A stretch of 64,000 bases of DNA from Rhodamnia argentea (taxonomy: Eukaryota; Streptophyta; Magnoliopsida; Myrtales; Myrtaceae): assembly GCF_020921035.1 (NCBI RefSeq), contig NC_063158.1:2338001-2402000 (forward strand). Direction: 5' to 3'. Each line of letters begins with the position of its first letter. The stretch's first letter is position 1. Below are positions 32,025-42,828 of the stretch, one piece after another. Position numbers and translations under genes: made by a program. The notes beneath the pieces are model-generated. The model had not been told where the DNA came from and did no database searches. It was given only the letters and a program-made list of their open reading frames with translations.

Positions 32025-35015
32025 CTATGGAGAAGAATTGATTTGCATAGTTGCAAGAAACCTGGTGATTTTGCTCAGAGTTTCACGAGCTGATACAGTT
32101 GTTGGATGATCTTCACCATAGATGGAAGTCCTGATGAAAATGGCCTTCCTTATGAGGTCGTCCGCTATGTCGAAATGTCCCCCTCTCAGCATTAGCTTGG
32201 CTCTGGTTTCCAGCACCGTCGCTCTTAATAAGGCAAGCTCCTGCCAAAGGCAAGGGTTGAGCTGAGCATTAGTCTGGACAGGTCTCCAGCAAAGTGATTT
32301 GTCCAACCACCTATTGACTGGAGTGACAAACGCTTGGTCCGCAGCTTCAAGAGCATCGGTGCAGAGGCGCAGCAGTTCTATGGCGGCACTACAACGCGAA
32401 AATGTGATGAATGTTCGCACCGCAAGAGGAAGAGCCACTTCTTTGACAAAATATAGCAACTCAGACACCTTGAGTTCCACAACTACGGGATCAGTACCAA
32501 ACCCCAAGAGCAAGAAACACGCTGCCCACAAATGTTCAGAGTAATCGTATACAAAACCACGACTGATTATAGCCTGAACCACGACCTGCGGAATTCCTAC
32601 AACTCCTCTCTTACGTGCATAAAGCTTGATGAGCTCATTAAAATGGATGCAGTCTTGTCGGATGCTAGTTCTCGCAATGTTGAACCTCAACAGCATCGAT
32701 GCAGCTTCCGCCTCCGATCTCTTTATGTATGATGAAGAGCAGCAACAAGTCAAGGAGCCCAATATTTTTCTGAACCGCCGAGTACCTTGATGCTTTTCAG
32801 TTATCTTATGAGCCGCTAGGGCTAATAGGGAAATTGGGATTGCAGCTGGGGCAAACCAACCACCTGCCTGAAACATTCTGGTAGTTAGGCTCCTTGGTCC
32901 GTTCGCATGGTCAAATATCGAGAAGCATACTTCAAGGAGTTGCAATAGGAAAGTGTTCCGCCTCAACAAATTCTGTTCCCTTCCACTCCATGACAACTCT
33001 CTCAAGGGCATTCTGTTGATGGTGTCCAATAGCCTGCTAGGGTTTATGGGGAGCTCCGACAAAATAGATCCCACTATAGCAAGACCCAAGGTCAATCGTC
33101 CCACTTTCTCCTCGATAACTCTGAGGGCGTCAATTTCAGTGAGTGAATGATCATTGACACCTCCCTGCATTAATTGCAGTGCCTCAACACCTGATAAGAA
33201 AGAGAGTTTCAGCGGTTCCAAATTCATGACCCGAGGAAGGCGTGTCGAGATGATTATGTGAGTTTCTCCTCTAAATCGAGGAAGTAGATCCATTACAAGC
33301 TTATGATCCCACCAATCCTTTTCATTTTCTAAGTTATCAATCACAATTAAAAATGGTATATTCCTCATGAGTTCTCTCCGAACCGTAGAAACAGCAGAAT
33401 CTTCATGCTCTTCAAAGCTTTTGATCCTGCTTTTCTCCAGAGTATTTTCAATCCCAACATCGACTTCTAGATACGACCACAGGTTCAAATAATTCTGCCT
33501 GATATACCTGCTCTCCCCTCCAATCCACAAAACCATCTTGTACTTCTGATGGTATCTATAAGCAAATTCCAGAAGAAGCTCCGTTTTTCCGATGCCTGAT
33601 TCACCTGAAACACAAGCAATGCCTTTCCCATACAAAATCTTCGTAGATCTCCTTCTTTTCACATACCTTCCACCCGATTTTTGCTTTGGCTGGAACTGCT
33701 TTGGGCAAAAGTCTGAGCCGTACATCTCGATTTCCTTTTCTGACTCCTTCCACACGACTGGTTCTTTTCCCTTCCAGCGGGCTTCATCTAGTTGATGCTC
33801 CTTCCTTCTTTCCTCCAAAAGGTTGCTCTTCTTCCAACCAATCGTCAGATTTTTTCGCCTAGGTCTAGCCTTGAGGTCAAAATATTCCCTTTCGGAATCG
33901 CCACTTATGTCTCCGAAAAGAATGAATTCAAGCTCAGACAATTCCTTGTTCCTACCAATGAAATTCTCATTTCGAGGGAATGGGAACTCCTCTTTGTCTG
34001 CCTTCTCTTTCCACTTAGCCAACCGCTCCGCGACGCTTCTCCTTCCTAACTTCGTAGCTAGTAAAGTAACGGCCCTTATGATGCAATCTCTCCAGTTACC
34101 ATCAAGACATTCCAGTTTCCACTCATGAGCCCTAGCGAGGCCATCGACAGCTTCTTTCCACTCTTTCTCTATACCTCCATATAGAACCCATAGCTCTCCT
34201 CCATGCTTCTCCCACAATTCTCCCCTCTTCTCGACAATATCCCTGACAAGGCAATCACCTGGACTCAAGTCAAAAAATACTGGGACCAGATTCTTCTTGC
34301 TCGAGAAAAATCGCAGCTCCTCTATGGTATAAGGGTTCCTAAAGGATTTCCTCGTTAAGATCACGACACCAAAAGTCGACACATCCATGGCCCTCTCGAC
34401 AATGCCATGCTTGCGAGAGTTCCTACATCGAGATCTATCAGTAATAAAGCAGCTAATTCCTTGACACTCTAACTCGGCACAGAGCCAATTGGCAAATCTG
34501 AGCAATGACGGCTTGCGACCATGCAGACCTATAAAGACATCACAGCTCCTCAATCTGTTAGTGGAGAGAGAGACTGAACTTGGAGTTAATGGAGTTCCAT
34601 GGCTTCTCCCATGCCTACTCTGCTTCTCTCGCTGCCCAGAGTAGACTATGTCATTGGCATTGCTGAAGACGGATGCGGCGCTGTTTGACAAAGTGGTTGA
34701 ACTAGATACATGGTCGAACTTATGGGGCTCGCCAGAAATTCCAGCAGCGGGTGGTTGTGATGAGTTGGACAAAATAAATGCGATATTTGCATCAAGAACT
34801 TCGGGGTCCGAAATTCCTGTACTAGAAGTTTGGTGCTTTAATCTGCCGCGCAGAACATTCGATCCTATAGAGCTGGATCTCTGACATGTCGAAGACCTCG
34901 GAGAGAAAAAGGGCGACTGGTTTGCCGAGAAGAATGTTGAAGACGATGACGACATATTCCTCGAAGTAGCGATTGGTAACGACCCGGACCTGGAACTATC
35001 TTCTCGAAAATCCAT
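32025..35015 (-). CDS. TIR–NB-ARC–TPR protein (XTNX/TNP type)
   Basis: An uninterrupted frame of 996 aa starts at the ATG at 35015 (MDFREDSSRSGSLPIATSRN); the frame is open 11 codons further upstream but has no other ATG. Order: a Ser-rich N-terminal extension (1–155); a TIR-like domain (about 158–300: CDVFIGLHGRKPS, the YTIEELRFF region with the Glu expected at the NADase site, and LVPVFFDLSP); and NB-ARC with P-loop GESGIGKT (about 471–478), FLIVIDNLE (kinase 2), IIISTRLPR (RNBS-B) and LTLGLAIVG (GLPL-like). A helical C-terminus ends in a TPR-like unit (ALLRATVLETRAKLMLRGGH, then IADDLIRKAIFIRTSIYGED). No leucine-rich repeats are present. This matches the conserved low-copy XTNX/TNP class (such as Arabidopsis At5g56220), which is distinct from classical TNL resistance proteins. 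Its physiological role is not settled; I infer signalling, not pathogen recognition. Confidence 0.9.
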   Translation of the reverse strand: MDFREDSSRSGSLPIATSRNMSSSSSTFFSANQSPFFSPRSSTCQRSSSIGSNVLRGRLKHQTSSTGISDPEVLDANIAFILSNSSQPPAAGISGEPHKFDHVSSSTTLSNSAASVFSNANDIVYSGQREKQSRHGRSHGTPLTPSSVSLSTNRLRSCDVFIGLHGRKPSLLRFANWLCAELECQGISCFITDRSRCRNSRKHGIVERAMDVSTFGVVILTRKSFRNPYTIEELRFFSSKKNLVPVFFDLSPGDCLVRDIVEKRGELWEKHGGELWVLYGGIEKEWKEAVDGLARAHEWKLECLDGNWRDCIIRAVTLLATKLGRRSVAERLAKWKEKADKEEFPFPRNENFIGRNKELSELEFILFGDISGDSEREYFDLKARPRRKNLTIGWKKSNLLEERRKEHQLDEARWKGKEPVVWKESEKEIEMYGSDFCPKQFQPKQKSGGRYVKRRRSTKILYGKGIACVSGESGIGKTELLLEFAYRYHQKYKMVLWIGGESRYIRQNYLNLWSYLEVDVGIENTLEKSRIKSFEEHEDSAVSTVRRELMRNIPFLIVIDNLENEKDWWDHKLVMDLLPRFRGETHIIISTRLPRVMNLEPLKLSFLSGVEALQLMQGGVNDHSLTEIDALRVIEEKVGRLTLGLAIVGSILSELPINPSRLLDTINRMPLRELSWSGREQNLLRRNTFLLQLLEVCFSIFDHANGPRSLTTRMFQAGGWFAPAAIPISLLALAAHKITEKHQGTRRFRKILGSLTCCCSSSYIKRSEAEAASMLLRFNIARTSIRQDCIHFNELIKLYARKRGVVGIPQVVVQAIISRGFVYDYSEHLWAACFLLLGFGTDPVVVELKVSELLYFVKEVALPLAVRTFITFSRCSAAIELLRLCTDALEAADQAFVTPVNRWLDKSLCWRPVQTNAQLNPCLWQELALLRATVLETRAKLMLRGGHFDIADDLIRKAIFIRTSIYGEDHPTTVSARETLSKITRFLATMQINSSP

Positions 35016-35034
35016 ATCTTTGCAGTTTCCATTC

Positions 35035-35055
35035 TCAACACACGTCAAGCTCCAT
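35035..35055 (-). promoter_or_regulatory. Six-residue upstream ORF just before the TIR–NB-ARC–TPR start
   Basis: ATG at 35055 opens MELDVC and stops at 35037–35035, 19 bases before the main ATG. It would be met first by scanning ribosomes if the transcript leader runs through here, which the position suggests. Confidence 0.35.
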
Positions 35056-36420
35056 TAGACCACATTAATTATGAGAATCGTCCTGAAATAGGCACAACCC
35101 AAAATTAGGTAAGGTCACTTGCCGATTTCCGTCAGTTTTCTTGGACACATAAATGAAGCGAATATATAGAGACAGTTGATCTGGGAAAGCAGAACAAAGT
35201 AAATTCCATCGGCGTGTCATCATTGTCGTAAATGGAAAAGTTCCATTGACAATCTAACAAGCCTTATCCAGCATGACAACTGCAACTAACTGCCTTTCAG
35301 CATCTCGACAAGCAAAAAATTGAAAAACGAAACATGATATCAACAAAATACTACAAGATAAACAGCAGCCAGATGAGTGTGTTCCGTATGCTCCCAGTAG
35401 CACAGACATGAGAGCAGGACATGATGGGTACACGTCAAGGTTTTTGTCCCTACTCCTAGCAACAGATGCACAAAAATCAACAACATGAGATCGCAGACCT
35501 GAAAAAACACAAAAAGAGAATTGCATTCTACAAGTACAGTTTTTTAAAACCACAGCACAGCTTCAGCTGAGCTATCCAAGACGAACCAAAATTCAAAAAC
35601 AAAGGAAAAAAAAAAAACAGAAAGTCGGCTGAAGAATTCATCAGAAACAAAAGACAGAACTAGCAATGAAATTCAGATCTGGAGACTCACTGAGCTCGAA
35701 ATCGTCGATCATTGGATTGGGCGGATTCAAATTCAAAGCAAAACGGTCTCCAATCCAAATTAATCCCACTTTTTTACGTAAACTCCAAGCAACCCCAAAA
35801 TCTCACTTCACTCTTTTACGCAGTCAATCCAACTTAAACCTGCAGAGAGACCAGCAAAACACAGAAAGAAACACCGCCTCGTAATCAAGCACATTACAGA
35901 GAACCCACCAAAAAAGGGCTCGAAATCTAAAAGGTCAGAATTCAAATCGGACGGGAGAGCGACGGGGTCAATGGGAAAGCGAAGCGAGCAATCTGAGTCT
36001 CGTACCTCGTAAAGATAGAATTTTTCAGACAACCCAAGTTTCAGATTTGCGTGAGAGAGAGAGAGAGTAGTAGTAGCAGCAGCAGCAGTAGTAGATGTGG
36101 AGGAAGATTTTGGCTTCGAAAAGGAAATGAACGAATGCGAGGCCTAAACATGGCAAAAAACGCAAAACTCAGCGCGAAGTGGTGAAACGGGAAAATGGAA
36201 ACTCACCAGCCTTTCGAGGGACACATAGCAGCCCAGAAAAGGAAGGAAAAAAAAAAAACCACACTGCCTTCAATGCCTGCTGGAAAAGCAGAAGCTGTTT
36301 TCTCTCTCTAAAAGTCGCTTTCCCTCTCAGGAAAATATATTTTTCTGTGCTGCTGATGAGCGATGAGTTTCTGGTTTTCTAGCAAAAGAAGAAAAAGGCC
36401 GCACCGTTAGTACTTATAAG
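35056..36420 (-). promoter_or_regulatory. 5' UTR, leader introns and promoter of the TIR–NB-ARC–TPR gene
   Basis: Read on minus, a leader exon with CT and CTG/CTA trinucleotide repeats (about 36053–36093 on plus) ends at a donor CTTTACGAG|GTACGA near 36006. Intron-like AT-rich DNA follows down to the coding exon. A TATA-like tataag lies near 36413–36419. Exact leader splicing cannot be fixed without transcripts. Confidence 0.35.
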
Positions 36421-36973
36421 GAGAAGAAGCAGCGTGGGCCCCATCCCACCCCGAAGAGATGGATCTGACGAGATGGTGATGGTAATACAATGTTGTGGGG
36501 TCCCAATCCAATCCAATCCTAGATTTTCCCTTTCCTTTTTTTTTTTCTTTTTTGAATTTTAGTCAGTCAAAATTTAGAAATATTTCATATTCCTAGAAGA
36601 TAAAAGAACCAAGTGAGGCCGACGTCGGAAATGCTCTTCCCCTGACCATAATTTCAGCTTCTAGATTGGACATTCTAATTTTCGATCGAAACACGCAAAA
36701 GATGTGCATTCCTTCATTAAACTACTCGAAGTTATTTTTCCTTCATTCTATCAGCTATGTTTATCGCCGGACTCGCCGGTTTAATGGATAAGATGAAGGT
36801 AGATCGTAACCTCGACAACACGGCAAAAGGAAAAAGAAAGATCGACGTGATTTTGCTCGATCATCATTAAATTGAGTTGCCGGTTATTTTCTATACAAAA
36901 AAGTCATAAATACATCTTCAATTTTTCTTGAAATTTTACCGATTTCTCAAATGTGATTGGTTACGTACTCCAC

Positions 36974-37004
<31 letters not shown>

Positions 37005-40000
37005 CTCCACAATAGAGATGTTTCACGGTTACTATATCATTCCGACTTCAATCATTCGAGTGACCGTACTTGTGCTACAAAGTGTGGTCGAACAAGAAAA
37101 TTAAGTACACCGACAACAATAGTCTAGCAAAACCGGCTATCTATTGGCCGCATTGATTTGCTCCAATCGCTCGAATATACTCGCTGATTATCGTCGCCGC
37201 GGCACGCTCGTCATTTTCGTATTGCAAGATGTAATGAACTCTAAACCTTTGAGGTGCAAAACCTCGTATAGACACCCGTTTGATTCTGCCCTTGGTCTTG
37301 CATAACATTGGGCCTAGGGTTTCTAAGTTTTCTGATTTTATGAAAGCCTAAAAAGGCCTAATGGTCAAGTAATAAGTGTACCGGCGGAGGTTAAGCAACC
37401 CTAGGGAAGATAATCGCGGAATAACCCTTGAAATATCAATTAGTATGGAAGCGGACGGACGTGTTTAAGTCCAGATTTGGCAATTAATCCTCGTCATTAT
37501 GGCGTATCCGATTCGATTTGACTTGCATTTTTAGCTTACCTTTTAGAGCTTCCATTAACCGGGAGCCAAATGATATTGACCGAGTCGATTACCATGTACA
37601 AGTAAGATCATGATATGGCCCAAATGAATGTTTTTTTTTTTTAGACCCTTTTTTCATACGTAATTTTTGTTAGTAATTTGTTGGATAATTCATAATGATA
37701 TATGCAGCGAGGATATCATAATTATAGGTAATTATTGTATCTAAATATGAGTATCTTGCTTAAACTTTCTTAAGTATTTGAATTTGATGGCTCTTTCGTC
37801 AAATTAAGGAGAAAAAAAAAACCTACGTATCCCCTTTACCCCTATCCATTTATGATGTTAATAGATTCCTTAATTGCTTTCTTATTTTGTTGTAAATAGA
37901 AAAGAAATGCACTAACAACATCAACTCGATCTAATAAAAAACATATCGGCATTAGTAATATGTTAATATCACTCTCACGAAAAAGAAATTATAAATGTGG
38001 AGACACTATATTGACCAAAAGACTTTGAGTGGCGAGCATGTTCGGGATTCAACCATTTCTTGGCCGATATGGTATTAGTATTAAAGGTACGGGGATTCAA
38101 CTTTCGCGCTCTTCAAAAAGGCGGAACAAAACTTGAAAAGAGGAAAATTAAAGATAGGACAGATAAAAAAATAATCTTTTGTATTGTCGGATAATAACGA
38201 ATTTCCAAAAACAAAAAAAATCAAAATATCACATTGCAGACGAATCCTTTTATCTCTCTGTTTTTTTTTTTTTTTTTTTGCGCGGGTCCCTCCATCGATG
38301 TAAGATAATCACTCTCTCGTCTACCGAAAGGACACTGTTCAGTTGACTTCGTGCGATGTCCAATTTTGGCCGTGTTCTCCAGCATCAGTCCAAAGAACAT
38401 TTGGCTGGGGCTCCTCCAAGCACATGCAATCACGTGATCACCGAAACACAACACAACACCACACCACACACACGCCCCCAAACAAAAGAGGAAGAAGCTG
38501 CTCTCGCCGGCCGATTCCGAAGCTCGATCATCGTCTATGGAATTAGACACGTCACGGGTCTCGAGAAGAAGGGTTCGGAAACCAACCCCCCCCAAACAAG
38601 AGGAAGAAGCTGCTCTCAACGGCTCCGATTTCCCCACGTGGCCAATTCCGAAGATCGATCATCACCTCTAGGGTCCGACACGTCGCGGGTCTCGAGATAG
38701 AGGGAACAGAAGAAGTGGGGTCGGACAATCGCCTCCCCCTCTCCCCAAATGGCTCCTGGCTTGTGCAACGGAGAACACGACATTAACATTTGAAGATCTC
38801 ACGAGCGCAATAAAACGAAGGTCTTCGGCATCGTCTGAAGAGGCGAAGCTAAGAACAGGTCGTCAATCTCTTGCCTTTTTCCAATCGAAATATTAATGGG
38901 GTTGTCATGTTCATGTCCATGTTTTCCCCATCTTTCGTGCAAGCAAAAGCGTAGGTGGACCCGATTCGGACAGAGGTCCGATTAGATTGTCACCCAATCC
39001 CAAGTCTAATCAATCATCTCCACCATAGGCCCTTTGTCCATTCCTAAGAAACGCAACAAGACATTAAAATTGGCTAACTTGTGTTCGGATGGAGGGGAGA
39101 ACCCAAATTTTATTCCACTTTCGAATACCTGTTGAGATGTGGATAAGCCAAAAAATTTAGGAAATATACACATGAAGATAGAACATGTTAGGTCCCCCCC
39201 CCTTTTTTTTGTCTGTGGCCGATTGGTTCTCTTTTCGTGTATATTGTCATGTACCTTTTAAGTCCAACTAATCTTAGAAAGCTTACAGCATTATCACCGC
39301 ACTTATCGGCTCGTTGGGTGGTGACTTAGTAGCGATGGGATCGATGACCAAATTCGTATTGTTCCGACTAAAGAAGTATGTGGTTCGAGTTTTCGCTCTC
39401 GTGCAATTCTCATTCCGATTTTATCCAAACGAATGGGAATGAATTTTGATCGGAATTGAGTCCGGGGAAGATTTTATTGATGTTAGCGAAAAAAAACTGT
39501 AAATTTATCATCTTCAAAATCACTTAGAAATGGCACGGATAAAACGAGGGATATTATCGTAATAAGGGGTGTTCTACTTAATCAATCAACTCAACCAACC
39601 AAAAACCCCTCGCCTTTTGACATTATCATGGAAAGAAGATTTTCAAAAGTCAAACTTTTGCTTGCGACCTCCTCGTAAGTCCACCACTAAATTAGGCTTT
39701 CTTGTCTCTAAAATTGACCTTGTCCCCTATAATTTCAGTTTTATTTATTCAAATAAATTACATTTTAATGCAACACAAAAGGAAAAAAGAAAAGAAAAGA
39801 AAGAAAAGCCATTAATTTCTCTTCGTGCGTCGTCCTCTTTTCTGCACTTTTTTCATGCCTAGGACAATGCGGGCGCAACATCCGACCTGGAAAGTGATTA
39901 TACCAAGTCTATATAAGTCCAACAGTCACAATCACTCATAATGAGGCCCATAATCAGCAACGTTGCTCCATGTTTTTTGTCGTATTAAAAACCTTAATAA

Positions 40001-40933
40001 TCTAGTTGTCCTAAGCCTTCGTGTCATTTCAAATAGAATATTGGGTGATTAAATTAATCGATTATGCGGAGAAAAAAATGTGCTTATAGCTGTTAATGGA
40101 AGTATTATTATAAGTGGAGAGCGACGGGGGCTAGCCTCAGATCTAGTCCATTGCCTAGAAAATAAAATTATCACAAGTGCTTAGTTGGACATTTCGGTAC
40201 GTGCACCTCGATTTTCAACCGTAACTCTAGAACATGCGACCGTGTTTTGAATATTGAACGGAGTTAGGAAAGGGGTTCTTTATCACTGTATGGCTCCTGT
40301 AATTGCCCCCTTTTTAAGGTTATTAATCGGTGAATTAATTGTAAGAAGTGAAACAAAAAAAACCTACATGATAATTGAGTTGGTTGTTTTTTTTTTTTTT
40401 GAAGAGTTGGGCGTTACTGAAATTATATTCTCTAATGTATCATTAAGTGAAGAACATCATTTGTTTGCATACACTAAATCTTGTACGTTTTAAACTTCTT
40501 ATTTGGGTTGAGTAGGTCCAACCACATCTTGGCCCAAAAACAATTCATTTATCAGAGCCCAAGCCTAAATCTATGTCTCCCCTTGTTTAAACCATTATCC
40601 CCATTGTTGTGAATAAATCTAAGGTATAATGACACCCCCCTTAAAAATCAAAATCGCCGTTAAGTTTGGCCGAGGGAGTGTTGAGTTGGCCAATTCAAAA
40701 GCACGTCACAGTTTTATTTGTGCGTTTAGTATCGATGTGGATTTTGTGGTACCAAGTAGGGGACCGCATCTCAATCTGAGATGGTTCAGCGGCAAAGTTA
40801 GTTGGTTCAATGCCAGCGGTCCAGCAACAGGTTGTGGTTCTACTATCGAGCTGATTTGGTTGAGCTTGAGGTTCTGCAATAAAGTTTGCTCAAATGGAGA
40901 AGATGATGACTGCGATCGAGCGGATTTGATTAT

Positions 40934-40936
<3 letters not shown>
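36421..40936. other. Intergenic; TA microsatellite and a local tandem duplication
   Basis: A (TA)13 tract lies at 36974–37000. The region 38474–38703 is a two-copy tandem duplication (separate entry). Otherwise AT-rich DNA with no coding or RNA gene that I can support. Confidence 0.4.
38474..38703. repeat. Two-copy tandem duplication, unit about 100–118 bp
   Basis: Copy 1 (38474–38573) and copy 2 (38586–38703) share 'aagaggaagaagctgctctc', 'ccgattccgaag.tcgatcatc' and 'gacacgtc.cgggtctcgag'. Copy 2 has an extra stretch with ccacgtggcc, a G-box core (CACGTG). Confidence 0.7.

Positions 40937-40987
<51 letters not shown>
40937..40987. repeat. (GA)25 microsatellite
   Basis: 51 bases of uninterrupted GA, at the end of a stretch that is open in frame only because the repeat has no stops. 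Confidence 0.98.
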
Positions 40988-40989
<2 letters not shown>

Positions 40990-41490
40990 GATGTTGGCAA
41001 ACCGTATCACCTATAAGGGGTGAATAAGTGATTTGAAATACCTTGAAAAATATTACGAAATTAAAAATGTCAAGTTTGATATGATCGTGATTGGGTAAAC
41101 GGTATGTTGCTGTAAATAGGTTAGGGTTATATCAAGCAATGTAGTGCGGTGCTTCTATCAGTTAGTAAATAAACGACAAGCAAAAAGATAAATAACAATT
41201 CACTCAAAGCTTATAATTGTTCGGCTTAATGTAAGCATACATCCACTCTCCTAGATCAACAGCATACTTGTTGGATTCCACTAAAAATATTCTTGAAATT
41301 ACACTAGAATATACAACTTGTACTCAAGCACTTCTCCTTGAAGCTGGTGCTACATATATCCAATTTGATAGACCTCATTATCTCATACCTAAGCATAAAC
41401 TATAACACCGCAAACACTTTTTGAAAAATTGCGAATTGAATGCTCTTAGAAGACAATATAAATTTAAAGCTTTCCCTAATTTGAATTTGT

Positions 41491-41543
<53 letters not shown>

Positions 41544-42420
41544 ACGCCTTGGTCTCCTTTTATACTCTTAAACATCTAATCTTCAAGAGGATCAATCTCC
41601 AATCTAACCGTTGGACGATTGTTGAGAAGATTGTGATAGCGATTGAAGTCAATCAATCAGAATTCTCGTAATTTGATCGCTCATATAGTCGAGTCTTGGT
41701 TGTTATGCCCATGATAAGATCTTATCTCATGCTTCAAATGTTGTGTTTGATCGCTAATTTCTAACCATGATAGAACTAAAATGATGGGATATGAAATCAA
41801 AGAGTTTGCTATATTTTATCCACTATTTGGTGAATCACCATAATAAAACAAGATGTTATATCCTATCATATGCATTTTTGGTAGGGAAATGTATGACATT
41901 ATAAAAAGAACCCAAAAATACGACAATGGATGTGGTAAGAATGCATTCTGGCAATTAACTTGTGATTATTGTACGAGCTAAACATTGAATGGTAAATGAG
42001 TTCATTGCAGCATTCTAGAATCATAGGTCGTGATAAATATAAATGAGCTACAACGTTATCAACGCAATAGATCAATCAACGAATTCCAAATGTAGTAAGA
42101 CAAATAACTATGATCATTCTCATATGTGATTTCGAGTAGTATAGTGTCTTGACTCTCTTGTTGCTTTCATGAGCTTTATCATGAACTAGAGAGTTACAAA
42201 GGAAATGAAGCTTCTGCTCTTTCGTGGTTTTCATGCAGCTTCAATGTGATTGAGAAAACTACCAAGAAGTCATGAAGCTTTAATATGAACCGGACTAACG
42301 AATGAGAAGGAGAAAGAGAGGGTAGCTTTTTTAAGAAATCTTCTTGCTTCTCGTTCTTTAATAATTAGAACTATCCTTTATAAGTATGAATCAATTTGTT
42401 TACAATTTAAGCTCTTCCGC
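40990..42420. mobile_element. LTR-retrotransposon-like remnant
   Basis: The sequence 'cctataaggggtgaataagt', then 'ttcactcaaagcttataatt' and 'gttcggcttaatg', and 'atccactctcctagatcaac' is of the kind found in plant Copia/Gypsy LTRs and their flanks. No protein domain, primer-binding site or paired LTR is visible, so this is at best a solo or decayed LTR with uncertain borders. Confidence 0.3.
41493..41542. repeat. (TC)25 microsatellite
   Basis: 50 bases of uninterrupted TC, in opposite orientation to the GA tract about 500 bases to the left. Confidence 0.98.
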
Positions 42421-42602
42421 TTCGTTATTATTTACTTATTTTTTTTTTCCTTTTTTTTTCCTTTCATTTTTTCGCTCATCATTCCTTAATTAAATTTTTA
42501 TTAAATAATAAGCTATGCTTATATACTTGAAACATGTAACAAATGTGAATATCATAAATATATAAAGAGAATATAATTGTAGAGTAGAAAAAGATTCACA
42601 TA

Positions 42603-42786
42603 TATAACTAACGGGGTAAGTACACCGCAAGTGTCACAATTTTTGTACAACACTCACTTGAGCGCCATAACTTTTTTTTTTCGGTCACTTGAGTGCCATA
42701 TTTTTTAAAAATCGATCATTCGAGTGCCATTTCCGACGAAAGTCGATTACTTGAGTGCCAATTCCGGCAAATCATCATACGTGGAC

Positions 42787-42828
<42 letters not shown>

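Noticed and set aside
32299..34884. Several plus-strand frames of 65–101 codons
   Set aside because: Antisense shadows of the TIR–NB-ARC–TPR coding exon.
40629..40991. 120-codon frame ending in an Arg-Glu repeat
   Set aside because: The end is simply translated (GA)n; no motif in the rest.
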